From Castanea sativa (taxonomy: Eukaryota; Streptophyta; Magnoliopsida; Fagales; Fagaceae): a stretch of 64,000 nt of DNA. The position numbers and the translations under genes were made by a program. Of this stretch, positions 22,318 to 33,453 are shown piece by piece; positions within the stretch are counted from its first letter, which is position 1; each line of letters starts with the position of its first letter. The DNA lies in contig NC_134020.1 in the NCBI RefSeq assembly GCF_040712315.1, positions 8,846,936 through 8,910,935 of the forward strand. The letters run 5' to 3'. Below the pieces are notes generated by a model. It saw nothing but the letters and a program-made list of their open reading frames with translations. It ran no database searches and was not told the DNA's origin.

Positions 22318-22757
22318 ATCTTTAGGGTATACCATAACTTTAGGGCCATCCCTTCCATTTTGCATCTTTTGTTTGTTCTTCAGAATTAGGTGAACACATG
22401 ATATATGGTTGAATAAACAAGAGATATAAAGGGTATCCTTTGTGGGCAATGATTCCAACCGATCTCCTAAATAGATCCCATAGTGGATTGGTAGCGAACC
22501 TTTAACGTACTCAAAACCCATTATTGGCAATGGCACCGATTGTGAGTTGGTGGGATGAAATCCAGAAGATTTGGGCTCGAATGGAGCCTTCCATCTTCCC
22601 ACTCTTCACCAACTGAGGGTAAGGGACAAAAAAGACCAAGTGATGTGTATGCAAACATGTATTGAAATAGTTTTTATCAAGGTTAAAAAATAAGACACAT
22701 AGGAATTAAACTCACTATCCCTAGTGGAGTTTCCACTATTGACAAGACGAAAAAAAA
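22313..22757 (-). other. Tat1 leader with a conserved unknown frame
   Basis: The minus strand aligns with 29396-29990 of Tat2. Both copies keep an open stretch containing HPTNSQS and LPIMGFEYV (22602 downward here; 29864 downward there). This could be a leader ORF of a Tat-type element, or just conserved noncoding DNA. In Tat1 the frame runs artificially into copia C's LTR at 22312. A primer-site-like TGGTGACTCCA (minus) at 22758-22768 adjoins it. Confidence 0.5.
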
Positions 22758-22768
22758 TGGAGTCACCA
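22758..22768 (-). promoter_or_regulatory. Putative primer binding site of Tat1
   Basis: The minus strand reads TGGTGACTCCA, resembling the TGGCGACTCC primer sites known next to Tat/Ogre-type LTRs. The Tat2 equivalent at 29993-30003 reads TAGCGACTTCA. Confidence 0.4.
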
Positions 22769-23849
22769 CCTAATTTTTGCAATGGTCTATGAACCATATA
22801 TATACCATCCTCTTGACAAAGGACCTTTTGGTCTTACTACCAGAGATATGGGTTCAGAGTTTAAGTACGTTCTTGGGAGGTGTTAGGCACCCAAGACCGC
22901 CCAACCCTAAGGTTAGCCACCCATCATTGTGTCTTATGTCTTAACCTCGAAAAAATCATGTTTAACACTTGTATCTTGAACTTACACACACACTAGCATG
23001 CAAAACCCTATCATACCATTCATCTTAAACAAAGGCAGCGAGTAATCAAGGTAGTAGCATAATCATGGCAATCATAAGATTATATAAACATCCATACTAA
23101 AAATCAAAGATCATACAAACATATTTGTCGCAAAAGATGCATTTTCATATCAATGCATGACTTACCTTTACTTACCTTGCAGCAACTTAGCAACCATTGG
23201 GTCTGGCTGACATCATTAGTTTAGTCTTTTTCCAACTTTTTGGTCTTGACTTTGATAGCGTATTTGAAAGTCTTTCTGAAAGATTGGGCTGATCTTAGTG
23301 TCTATGGTGAGCTCTGGATGTCTAGTTTCTAGAACACTAAAGAAATTGAAAATACAATGGTCGGATCAAAAGTTATGACCTTGGGAAACGTGCTAATGCA
23401 CTTTACATGATTTTCTAGATATCTCAATCATTTTGACTCTGATTTCTACCCATGAATAGTCATTGGAAAGAGTATTTGATCATCTTTGCAATGACATTGG
23501 TCTCAATCCATTTTGATGGTCAGATCAAAATTAGGGTTTTTCGGGCCCACCAAGAGTCAACCTCAGGTCAAACCTGTCAACGTTGACAAAAGTCTTTGAG
23601 TAGCTTGGGTTTGATGTAAAACCATGAAAAATGGTGGTTCAAGAGGATTTTGACCTCGTTTGACTTTTGATAAACCCAGGGTTGACTAGGGGCATTTTGG
23701 TCATTTTGGCTGAAAAAGGCACTTTAAGTGCTTCGATACCCAAACGAGTTGTGCCACATCAATATAGATGTTTCCACGGCCCCATGGATAGAAATAATAT
23801 TTTTTGGTTCTGGCATGCATATCGAGGGGGACAAAATTCAATGTCTACA
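22769..23849 (-). repeat. 5' LTR of Tat1 (left edge approximate)
   Basis: The minus-strand start TGTAGACATTGAATTTTG at 23849 is of the TGTAGACA type seen again at 45121. Downstream it has GTTAGGCACC and a GTGGTGACTCC end typical of Tat LTRs next to the primer site. Its 5' terminus cuts exactly into Tat2 RNase H coding sequence at 23850, so Tat1 inserted there. The five bases CTGCC (23850-23854) should recur at Tat1's other end, outside the window. Confidence 0.65.
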
Positions 23850-24102
23850 CTGCCAATAGGATCAACCATCTTGATAGCCTTCCACTCAAGGCATGCTTCT
23901 TGAATAGATATTTCAATGGGTCCATCCTAGCTACTATCCATATCTGGAAAGGTAGGATGATGTGTCTAAGTTTTTGCACGACCCATACGATAGCAAAGCA
24001 TGACTTTTCTATAGGTGTGTATCTATTCTCATAATCATGGAACCTCTTACTCAAGTAATGCACGACTTTCTCATTCTTATCATCATCCTTTTGTGCAAGC
24101 AT
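23850..24102 (-). pseudogene. Tat2 RNase H fragment
   Basis: This is the RNase H that follows RT in Tat-type elements. The frame shows YLSKRFHDYENRYTPIEKSC (with the catalytic Glu), WVVQKLRHI, MDPLKYLFKK and GRLSRW. The coding homology ends at 23850, where the TG of Tat1's LTR begins. Upstream of 24102 the connection to RT is broken by stops. Confidence 0.75.
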
Positions 24103-24529
24103 ACACCCAACCGCATTTTCTATGAATAAGAGATAAAGGAGTTATGACTTTCCAGGCTTTGGGGGTAAGAAAAGATGGATGGAGAAGATATTCCTTGATA
24201 AGTTTACAGGCTCTCTAACATTCATCATTCCATGCATGGGGTTCATTCTTCCTCAAAAGCTTGAAAATAGGCTCAAAAGTATAAGTGAGTTTGGCAATGA
24301 ATCAGCTAAACTACTATAACTTGCCTAAAAATCCTTTTATTTCTTTCTCACTCTTAGGTGGAGGCATATCCAAGATGGCTTTAATCTTTAATGGATCAAC
24401 ATCTATCCCTTTATTACTTACCAAGAAACCTAGCAATTTTCCTACAGTTACTCCGAAGGGGCACTTCTATGGATTCAGTCTCAATCTATACTCCTTGATC
24501 CTCTAAAAAAAATTCCTTAGGTTGGTGAT

Positions 24530-24961
24530 ATGCCCCCCTTTATCCTTGGATTTCACTATCATGTTATCAACATATACTTTAACCTCATTGTGCATCATGT
24601 CATGTAGTAGGGCTGTAATCATTCTTTGATAGGTCACACCCACATTCTTAAGCCCTAATGGCATTGCCTTATAACAATAAATTCCTCATTCTGTAGTGAA
24701 GGTGGCCTTGGTCATGCCCTTAGGAGCCATCTTGATTTGGTTATATTCTGAGAAACCATCCATGAAAGACATCAAGGCACTATCGATTGTATTATCCATA
24801 AAGACATCTATATGAGGGAGAGGGAAATCGTCCTTAGGGAAAGCCTTGTTTCGGTCTCTAAAATCTATGCACATCCTCACTTTTCCATCCTTCTTGGGTA
24901 CAAGCACAACATTGGCTATCCACTCGGCTTGGTGCACGGGCTTGATGAATCTTACTTTCAA
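24530..24961 (-). pseudogene. Tat2 reverse transcriptase
   Basis: The frame 24686-24961 contains VVLVPKKDGKVRMCIDFRD, FPLPHIDVFMDNT and FMDGFSEYNQIKMAP, a clear Tat-type gypsy RT N-terminal half. Downstream, past a stop, the active-site block at 24563-24574 reads YVDN, followed by MIVKSKDK. The second catalytic Asp is Asn, so the enzyme would be dead even without the stops. Confidence 0.8.
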
Positions 24962-24999
24962 CTTCGTGACGTCTTCCTTGATCTTGAGAAGCCACTCAG

Positions 25000-25922
25000 T
25001 ATACGTCTCAACTTCTACTTGACGGGTATCATGTGAGCATGGGTATCAATGTGGTGTTAAGCTATCTTAGGATCAATGCTAAGCATATCTTCGTAGGACC
25101 ATGCAAACATCTCTTGGAATTTTGTGAGCAGTTCTTGAAGATCTTTTCTTTCTTCTTTATTTAAGGTTGAGCCAATTTTAATTAAGTGTGGATTCTTATT
25201 ATTGCCCGGATTAAGAGTTTCAAAAGTTGGTTCCACAAGTTCAATTTTCTTTCCAATCGTTTATTAATTTCATTTTTAAATTCATTAGAATCATTTAAGT
25301 GCAGAATTTCAATATTATGGCACATATTAAGTTACCCATCAGAAAGCATGATGAATTTCGTCCTTCTTTCTTCTTAGGCAGCGTCACCTTTTTCCTTAAA
25401 CAAATTTTGCAGCTCCACGGACCAGTCTTCATCTTTTAAGGGCCCCTAAACATGTATGGCTTCTATTATGTCCCACAATAGTTCTTCTTCGTTGGAAGGG
25501 GTATTAACTTCTTCATAAGAAGACTAGTCACAGTCACCCTTGCTCCAACAGCTAATCGCCTCATCATCATCTTCCTTGTCTTTGTCTTCATCTTTGGCTA
25601 GGACAACATACCATTTAGCGTCGGGAGGTGGGGTCGTGTCTTGTTCAATCAAATTGCACACAGGGGTGACCTTTGTTGTCCCAACTATCAAATTCCATTC
25701 TGGCTAGTCGTGATCCTCCCATGATCTTGCACTTCCTATTTCAGAAAATTCGTTGACATAAGCCCTAATGAAGGTCCATGGTCTAGAAACGTGCTCTAGC
25801 ACTGGAAGGAGGAAGCAGATCGTTCCTTCAATCATCATGCGACCAATATGTTCCTGAGTCATGTGGTCAGACATCATGGCATGTGGGAAAACTGGTAGAA
25901 GCCATTGGAAGCATAGGCACAT
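25000..25922 (-). pseudogene. Tat2 linker region upstream of RT
   Basis: This stop-broken region aligns with Tat1 7153-7899. The best-kept piece (25704-25922) has the block VSRPWTFIRAYVNEF followed by SARSWEDHD. Next come an acidic run (DEDKDKEDDDEAISCW) and the ...LKDEDWSVELQNLFKEKG segment leading to RT. Its role is unknown. It sits where protease or the protease-RT spacer would be, but no Asp-Ser/Thr-Gly motif is visible. Confidence 0.55.
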
Positions 25923-26286
25923 GTCCCAAAAAGGTCCTCTTATTCAGATGTTCTTACAAAATCTTTTAAGTCCATTTCAATTAAGGCTCAATTACAAAAA
26001 TCATTCCCTTTCCTCTTATTAACTTTGCCCTTTGTTTCAAAAGGCTTAGTCCATTTACAATAAAGTTCTCATCTTACTCTCGTGGGCTTTCATTAGAACG
26101 TGCTTAGAGATTTTTAACCCTTTGTCTCAAATATGGGCTTACAATGTATCCACCACCTTTGGGCTCTTCTTTTTTCCATTCATTATCAACATTTTTTTTT
26201 AAGCAGCCCTCTAGCTAGAATATATTGTAGCCTTCCTCTCAAAGTATATGAATCTCTCATCATTTTGGGCTTTGGCATAGAATAAA
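25923..26286 (-). other. Tat2 noncoding segment
   Basis: It is homologous to 7900-8260 of Tat1 (shared GGGCTTTCATTA, CTAGCTAGAATATATTG and CTCTCATCATTTTGGGC). Homology is cut at about 26286 by copia D. About 160 bases of Tat DNA present in Tat1 (8268-8427) are missing at this junction. Confidence 0.65.
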
Positions 26287-26301
26287 GGTACCACTCATGA
26301 G

Positions 26302-27133
26302 ATGTCTAGTACACAGGTGCCTCGTCGTAGTGGGAGAATTGTTCGGCCTCCTATAAGATTTATAGGTTTGGGAGAAACTTATGAAGCTATCTCAAAAGAG
26401 GCTAAATCGGATCCTTACACTTATGATGAAGCAATAAATGATATAGATGCACATCATTGGGTCCAAGCTATGAAATCTGAATTAGATTCTATGTATTCCA
26501 ATCGTGTATGGGATCTTGTAAAGGTGCCTAATGGCATTAAACCTATTGGTTGCAAATGGGTTTACAAGAGGAAGAGATGGCTAGATGGAAAGGTTGAGAC
26601 CTTTAAAATAAGACTAGTGGCAAAAGGGTATGCACAAAAAGGAAGGTATTGATTATGATGAAACTTTTTCGCCAATAGCCATGCTTAAGTCTATCAGAAT
26701 TCTCTTATCCATTGCTGCTCATTATGATTATGAGATTTGGCAAATGGATGTCAAGACTGCATTTCTCAATGGAAATCTTGAAGAGGAAATCTATATGATG
26801 CAACCGAAAGGTTTCATAACAAAGAACCAAGAGCATACGGTATGCAAGTTGAAAAGGTCCATTTATGGAATTAAGCAAGCATCTAGGTCATGGAACATCA
26901 GATTTGATCAAGCAATAAAATCATTTGGTTTTGAACAAAATCTTGATGAACCATGTGTGTACAAAAGACATGGAGACAAAGTAGTAATGTTCCTAGTGCT
27001 TTATGTTGATGATATTCTACTCATTGGAAATGATGTAGGGGTAATGTCATTGATAAAGGTTTGGTTGTCAAGCCAATTTGATATGAAGGACTTGGGTGAG
27101 TCTAACTTTATTCTAGGGAACAAGCTTTGGTGA
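26302..27133 (+). pseudogene. Copia D RT
   Basis: The frame 26302-26652 covers the linker ([20 protein letters not shown]) and RT N-terminus. One extra G near 26640 shifts the frame. The second frame (26630-27133) continues with FLNGNLEEEIYMM, GIKQASRSWN and the intact catalytic YVDDILLIGND near 26999-27031. A TGA at 27131-27133 replaces the Arg of LWRDRKNK (CGA to TGA). Confidence 0.8.
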
Positions 27134-27334
27134 GATCGCAAGAATAAGATGTTAGGCTTATCACAAGTTGGATATATAGATAAGGTTCTAGAACGGTTTA
27201 GCATGCAAAACCCCAAGAAAGGATTGCTTCCTTTTAGACATGGAGTTCCTTTGTCTGATGACCAAAGGCCTAAGACTCAAGAAAAAGAAAATATGATGAG
27301 ACAAGTTCCTTAAGCTTCTGCAGTAGGAAGTCTC

Positions 27335-27981
27335 ATGTATGCCATGCTTTGTACTAGACCAGATATCTGTTATTCAGTTGGCATGGTCAGCCAATATCAA
27401 TCAAATCCAGGACCAAAACATTGGCAAGCTGTTAAGCATATTCTCAAGTATCTTAGGAGAACAAGAGATTATATGCTTGTTTACCAGTGTGAGGATTTAA
27501 TTCCCATTGGCTATACAGATTCAGATTTTCAATCGGATCTAGATTTCAGAATATCCACTTCTGGATGCGTTTTCACCTTGGGAGGTGGAGCCATAAGTTG
27601 GGGGAGTGCTAAGCAATCTTGTATTGCGGACTCCACCATGGAAGCTGAGTACGTTGCTGCTTGTGAAGTAGCAAAGGAAGCTATTTGGCTTAAGAAATTC
27701 CTTTCTGATCTTGGTGTTATGAGAATGGAGTAAGTTCTCATCACATTGTTTTGCGACAATAGTGGAGCGGTTGCACAATCTAAAAATCCAAGGAATCACA
27801 AGAAAGGAAAGCACATTGAGAGGACATCATTCGAGACATTGTTGCTCATGGAGATGTTGTGGTAGTAAAGATTGAAAGTGCAAATAATCTAGCAGATCCT
27901 TTTACCAAAGCCTTGCCTCAAAGGACTTTCGAGTCACATTTGGAGGGAATGAGAGTTAAATTAGTGCACAATAGTCTTTAG
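27335..27981 (+). pseudogene. Copia D RNase H
   Basis: The frame runs from MYAMLCTRPDICYSVG through GYTDSDFQSDL (Asp), MEAEYVAACE (Glu) and LKKFLSDLG to a TAA at about 27731 where sisters have Gln. A second TAA lies upstream at 27312 (Tyr). Past the stop, CDNSGAVAQS is kept, then a 9-base in-frame loss removes part of the RKYHII block, and the frame ends at TAG 27979-27981. The catalytic residues are present, unlike in B and C. Confidence 0.75.
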
Positions 27982-27995
27982 GGCAAGTGGGAGAT

Positions 27996-29395
27996 TGTTA
28001 GGATGTGTGCCCTTAAATGCTATTGTATGATGCTATGTATGACATTATGTATGATTTAATGTTTTGTTTAATAAAGTTATTTTTTTATTATCTAAAATAA
28101 TGGTAACATGAATATTGGGACATTATCATATAGTCTATGAGATGCATAGTATGTGATTTATGTGATATAGTCACAGAAGATATAAGTCACAAGTTCTTTG
28201 TAAACTCAGAATTTATAGTTCGTAGTCGGTGATGAAATTAGGCATTTCATTTGCGAAGACTATAACGTATCAACTAAGATGATTTGTCTTGATCATGGAA
28301 GTGGAGACTTCTAGTTGATATGTTGATATGTTTTAAGAGTTAAGACATATTGAACTGGGCCGCTGTGAGATTTATTATACTCCTAACAACTGTCAAATGA
28401 ATAATAAATATCACGACTTCTATTTGCATGAACTCTTAATCCTGAGAGAATAATAGACCTGATCATGATGTGTAGGTTGCTTTGACATATCAAGAGTGAG
28501 ATCTAAAGTAAAGGTCAAAACTTTAGTATGTTGGGCAGCTACATTTAGTGTTGATGTAACATATATTCTCAAGATAGAATTCATAATCTCTTGATGGAGA
28601 TATAAAATATTCCCTTGAGATAAGTTTAATGGGTTCAGTTATTCAGAGAGTTAGGCCTAACCACTTTGGTAAGAAATTACTAAAGTATATATTTATGAAA
28701 TTGGATTTCATAAATATATAATGAATAACTTTAAAGGATTAAATCGGGTACTCAAGGATAAGATGTAATAATTTACAAAGTAGCAGTCTACATTCATTGA
28801 CTTTGTGTTACTACGAATATTTTATGAAGGGGTTGCATGTATAATAAAGTCTTGGGATATAATTTATTAATAAGGCCTAGAGTGCAATTATATTTATATA
28901 GTGGTATTAAATATAACTAATGGTAACTTTGGACTTGTTAAGAGTTGACGAAAAAGCCCAAGGCCCATTGGAGCTAGTGTCTTATTGGTCCCTTTTGGTC
29001 CCACTCCAAGCCACACACTAAAGCCCAATTGGAAAGGCCCAATAGGCCAGCCCAATTAGATAATTAGTTAGTTATAAAGGGAGAAACATACAGAATTTTT
29101 ATAAGTGATATAAGAAATGGTGTGTATGTGAGAGTGAGACACACTTTCATTCTCCCTTTGAAAACTGATTGAGAGACCACACATCTTGGGCGTAAAGTGG
29201 AATTGGAGTGAAGATTAAAAATATTCCCGAGTACTTCAATCTTTGGTTTTGAATTTCACCACACCAAGGTATGCTATCTTGTTCTTAAATTCTAAAATTG
29301 ACATAGTGCATGTTATCAATCATGAATGAAATAGATCCTTGTTTGTTGCTTTTGCTATGTGTTTTGTATGAGATACAAAACCAAAATTTCCAACA
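27996..29395 (+). repeat. 3' LTR of copia D (1400 bp)
   Basis: It begins TGTTAGGATGTGTGCCC after GGGCAAGTGGGAGAT and ends CCAACA. TATAAAGG lies at 29073-29080. Confidence 0.85.
29073..29080 (+). promoter_or_regulatory. TATA box in copia D LTR
   Basis: TATAAAGG sits upstream of the CATACAGAATTTT block, as in copia B. Confidence 0.55.
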
Positions 29396-29990
29396 GATAT
29401 ACCTTTGAATTTTAAGATAAACCTCTTACATGTGAGAAATTAGGTGAATACAAGATATATGCTTATCCTCAAGTTTTTTACATCTTTTATTTGCCCTTTA
29501 GAATTAGGTGAATACAAGATATATGGTTGAACAAACAAGTGATATGAATGGTACCCTCTTATTGATAGGATTTAGGATCCCTCTAAGTATGGGTAGGCTC
29601 CCTAGAGCTAAATGGATAGATCAGTAGGTCACGCACAACTAGGTGGGCCATAATTCCAACCTTGGGCCTAAATGGACTGTACTGGATTGGTGGTAAACTG
29701 TTAACGTACTCAAAGCCCATTATAGGCAATGACATAGATTGTGAATTAGTGGGATGAACTCTAGAAGATTTGAACTGAATGGAGCCTTCACCTTCCCACT
29801 TATCACCAACTGGGGTGAAAGGGACAAAAAAAAACAAGTGAAGCATGTGCAAACAAATATTCAATAAGCCTTTATTAAGATTAAGAAATAAGACTCATTG
29901 GAATCAAACTCTCTATCCCTAGTAGAGTTCCCACTATAGGCGCAACGGGGGGGAGTATGCCTCGGCCAAATGGACCGTGATAGAGAAGAA
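29396..29990 (-). other. Tat2 leader with a conserved unknown frame
   Basis: It is homologous to 22313-22757. The minus-strand frame 29583-29864 shares HPTNSQS.SLPIMGFEYV with Tat1. A 60-base duplication (AGAATTAGGTGAATACAAG) occurs at about 29440 and 29510. Confidence 0.5.
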
Positions 29991-30003
29991 AATGAAGTCG
30001 CTA

Positions 30004-30480
30004 CCTAGATTAGGTCTAGGAACCATAAATATAGCACCCTTCATGGAATAATTGATCTACTACCAAAGCACGTGTCCGGAGTTTAGGTATGGGGATTGGA
30101 GGGTGTTAGGCACCTAACCCCACCCAACCCATGGGTTTGCTTCCATGCATTATGTCTTACATCTTAATCTCATTAAAGGCATATTCAACATTTATCATTC
30201 TAGAATCACACACACGCTAGCATCTAAGCAATTAACATGGCATTTTTCATCATAATCTCTAACATACATCTATCACACATAGCATCATATCGTATCCAAG
30301 GGCAAAATTAAATCATAGCAGAATCAAACAAACATGTTATTGCATTTTAGACATAAAAGGCATGGAATCCAAACTAACATGATCATGTTCATCAACCCTA
30401 GACAAAATCATTTCCCAAGCAAATGCATGTTTATATGAATGCATGACTTACCTCTCACTGCAACACAACACTATGCATCA
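30004..30480 (-). repeat. Partial 5' LTR of Tat2
   Basis: It aligns with 22769-23190 of the Tat1 LTR (shared GTGTTAGGCACC, ACACACGCTAGCAT and GAATGCATGACTTACCT). The TGTAGACA terminus was not found, so the LTR is truncated near 30480. Confidence 0.55.
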
Positions 30481-32030
30481 CGGCATGATCATGTTATATG
30501 CATGTTCATGGCACATCAACAAGATTGAAGATAAACTATCAATAAATGGATTTAGATGCATGACTAACTTGCTGATCTTGCATAACGCAATAAATGTAAT
30601 TAATTCCAAATAAACAATGCTCTTATAAACCTCTAACAATATCTAAAATCCATAATTTATAAATAATCTCCAAATATTATAAAATGTTAAGCAAAATAAA
30701 AATAACTAAAAATCCTTTAAGACTTCAAGCATTATTGACGTCACCTAAAAACTCCCATGCTCTACCTTGCACTTTACAAAGTGATCCAAATGTTCAGTTT
30801 CCCAACTACATTTTGTCTAAAAATTGTTATTGATGGGGTGAGCCACACATCTAGTATGCAATTATACACAATACATAACAGAATAGAGTCAAGCAAAGCA
30901 TGAGTATTTTGATTTCACAAACTCATTGACATCAAATATAATTTTTCCAAAACATATAATGAACCACTTAATACATATGTAATCAAATCTTAAAATCATT
31001 CAAAAAAACATACAAATAATTTATCAGAGCATAGTGTCACATATACACATATCACATATTCTCACATAGAATCATGTGAGCAAATACTAACATCTAACCC
31101 TTGCTAGTGAGGGATCAACACTTATTCTCACATACAACCCTGTGAGGGGGCTTACACATATATCTGATCAATTCTAAAAACACTTATTTTGAGTCACATA
31201 TCAGAAAAAGCAAAGTTTATACAAAATAGAATGATTTACTAAATATTAACAATTATTCCAATTATAGAGGCATATCAAAGATTACAGTATCGAATTGAAA
31301 CATAAATCAAAGGATGCTTGACTCTCTTAGGGAGTGAATAAGAACTGAAGAGTTTATATAAATATTTTTACAATTATTGATTAAGCCTCAAAACCCAATT
31401 TGCTAAAAGCAACGTCTTAAATACCATTTGTAAAATAAGAATATAACTTTGAAATCACTAGGTTTTAAACAAACTTAAAGAACAAGAACCTTTTTAGAAA
31501 ACTTTTCTTAAAACTCAATTCTTTATGAAAATAGTTTTGTTTAGAAATCATTTTTTAAATGAGATTTAGACATTCAAATCATTATTTAAAATTCAAAGTT
31601 TCTCTTTAAAACATTATTTAAAGTCGAAGTTTCTCTTTCAATGACATAAAAATGCTTTTGATAAACTTTAGAAAACGTAAGCTTAAAAACATAACTTTTG
31701 AAAAACCTTTAGCTTCTAAGAGCCTAATGAACAAACTTGTGCATATTATGCAAATTACTTACTGCACTTGAACCACTCTGAAAGTCCAGCTGAAACACCT
31801 TTTAAATAGTCTCAAAATACTCTTAAATAGAACCTATAATCAGCCATGGAAATTACTTAACACTTTTAGAACCTATAATCAGTCGAAACACCCTTATTGA
31901 ATTATACAAAATGACTCACTAGGATTAAACTTTGTTGAACTAATAACACTTTTAACACTAAATTAAAGTTTCTCTAACCAATGATGTTCTAACCTGAAAG
32001 TTCAAATAGAGTATAAAACACCAATGAACG
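30481..32030. other. AT-rich region, probably decayed LTR-type sequence
   Basis: No coding similarity is seen. It contains GGGGTGAGCCACA (30836), two CTCACATA(G/C)A...TGTGAG blocks (31055-31145) and a repeated AACCTATAATCAG (about 31825 and 31870). The arrangement recalls the nested element at 19.4-22.3 kb (GGGTGAGCTGCGAAGCCC at 19881), but I cannot show homology by eye. Confidence 0.3.
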
Positions 32031-33006
32031 TGTAGACCCCCAATTTTAAAATAACCAACACAAGCTTATACCCAAAAAATATACATGCGAAATAATAGGT
32101 ACAAACAGAAATCCAAACAAATAAACAACTCTACACCATCATTAATAACAACACAACAGCAATTAAAAGGTAAGAGTAAGGGTTAGAGAGATGCAAACAC
32201 AAAGATAACATCGGCACGTGTTATCGAAGAGGAAACCGAAGAACTCAGTGAAAAACCTCTCCGCTGCCCTCCAAGTGGTCAAATGATCCACTAAAGAATA
32301 AAGTTGGGATACATGAATAACAGTAGACCCTCCAAGCCTAATCTACCCGATGCACCTAAGCCCTCCAAGCTTCTTGCTCCAACAGGGTTACATCGACCTT
32401 GTCTTCTTTAGATTTTCGGATCCCGCAATAAGCTCCATATTGCATCCGCCATCCTTGGCATCTTCCAATGCTTCCCAAGCTCCAAAAACACTTTCAACAC
32501 TTTGAATGGGTGTGGGTAGTGTTTGGGTACAAATCTCCTCTCAATGGGTATAACAATGGAAGAGGGAAGGAGAAGAGACTACAAAGATTTCTCTCTAAGA
32601 ATGAGTAGCTCTCTCTCAAATAAGGTGGTGTGTTGTAGAAACCTTTCTTAGGGTTTTTCTCTCAATGGCCTCCTTTTTCAGCACCTTACATTTCGTGGGT
32701 ATAAGGGTATTTATAATAAGGTATGGGAGGAATGTGAAAAGTCATTTTTCTACAAAACAGGGCATTCTGGCGACTCGGCCTCATGACTGGAACGAGTGGC
32801 GAGTTAACTGCTAGGCCAGACTGTACTTTTTGTCCTGTCGTGCTCCAGCTGTCGTGACCCTTTAGCTTCCTGCATGCTTCACATGTGTGACACTTTGTCG
32901 ACTTGCCAATCGCGAGACTCCTCCTGAATGTACACAACTTGAGTTTCTTCACAATTTCTCACACACAACCTTTACTTTAGTCCCACCTAAATACAGGGTT
33001 TTTACA
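32031..33006 (-). repeat. Isolated LTR, minus strand (976 bp)
   Basis: It starts TGTAAAAACCCTG at 33006 and ends GGGGGTCTACA at 32031. A minus-strand TATAAATAC box lies near 32707-32716. The transcribed part has typical LTR features: the AGAGAGAGC block and a C-terminal TTGGGGGTCTACA. Just inside (32030 downward) the minus strand reads CGTTCATTGGTG, a worn version of a ...CATTGGTATCAGAGC primer site. This is therefore the 5' LTR of a copia-type element whose body is gone. Flanking 5-mers do not match. Confidence 0.5.
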
Positions 33007-33147
33007 TGCTGAATTAAAAGCAAATTTGGCACAGAATAAAGCCAACACATGGTTGATTAAATTCAACATTACATAACCAATTATATTCCCTTGCATTAAT
33101 GGAAACTCATATTGTCATGACGAAGGCAGTAGTCAAAATATCATTGA

Positions 33148-33453
33148 CCTAGGATTTAATATAAAACCCCAATGAAAATGTAAGAGCCATATACCTGAAT
33201 AGAGATTTGTAATCCAAGACTTGTTCTAAAGACACACAGTGGGCAACCTAGGATTTAATTATATAACCCCAATGAAAACGTGAAAGCCATGTTCATGAAT
33301 AATAATTTGACCCATGACTTTGTTCATGGATGCACACTATGGCCAAATCTAGGATTTAATATATATATATATATATATATATCCCAATGAAAATGTAACA
33401 GGCATTATAAGATTTGATCCATGACTTTGTTCATGGATAGATATAGTGGGCAA
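33148..33453. repeat. ~100-bp tandem repeat, three units
   Basis: Units at 33148-33246, 33247-33347 and 33348-33453 each begin (C/T)CTAGGATTTAAT, contain CCCCAATGAAAA, then a GACTTTGTTCATGGA-type block, and end GTGGGCAA or GGCCAAA. The third unit carries an inserted (TA)n run at about 33359-33382. Confidence 0.8.

Larger units (their letters stand above)
26287..29395 (+). mobile_element. Copia D: 5'-truncated Ty1/copia element, plus strand
   Basis: It begins abruptly in the linker between integrase and RT, runs through RT and RNase H, and ends with a complete 3' LTR. There is no 5' LTR, gag or integrase. The right flank (GATAT, 29396-29400) matches the expected insertion point in Tat leader DNA (aaGATATA near 8430 in Tat1). 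As with B, the left end therefore reflects a deletion that also took flanking target DNA. Confidence 0.8.
23850..30480 (-). mobile_element. Tat2: Ty3/gypsy Tat-type element, truncated and interrupted
   Basis: On the minus strand from the right: partial 5' LTR (about 30004-30480), leader (29396-29990), copia D insertion (26287-29395), noncoding part (25923-26286), linker frames (25000-25922), RT (24530-24961) and RNase H (to 23850), where Tat1's LTR cuts in. Gag and protease are not recognisable between leader and linker; the same is true in Tat1. Its own 3' part (second RNase H, integrase, 3' LTR) would lie beyond Tat1, left of the window. Confidence 0.7.

Noticed and set aside
22769..23849. 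Tandem Tat elements sharing one LTR by unequal recombination
   Set aside because: The LTR terminus cuts RNase H at a non-terminal position. A shared LTR would be preceded by the polypurine tract and the full pol.
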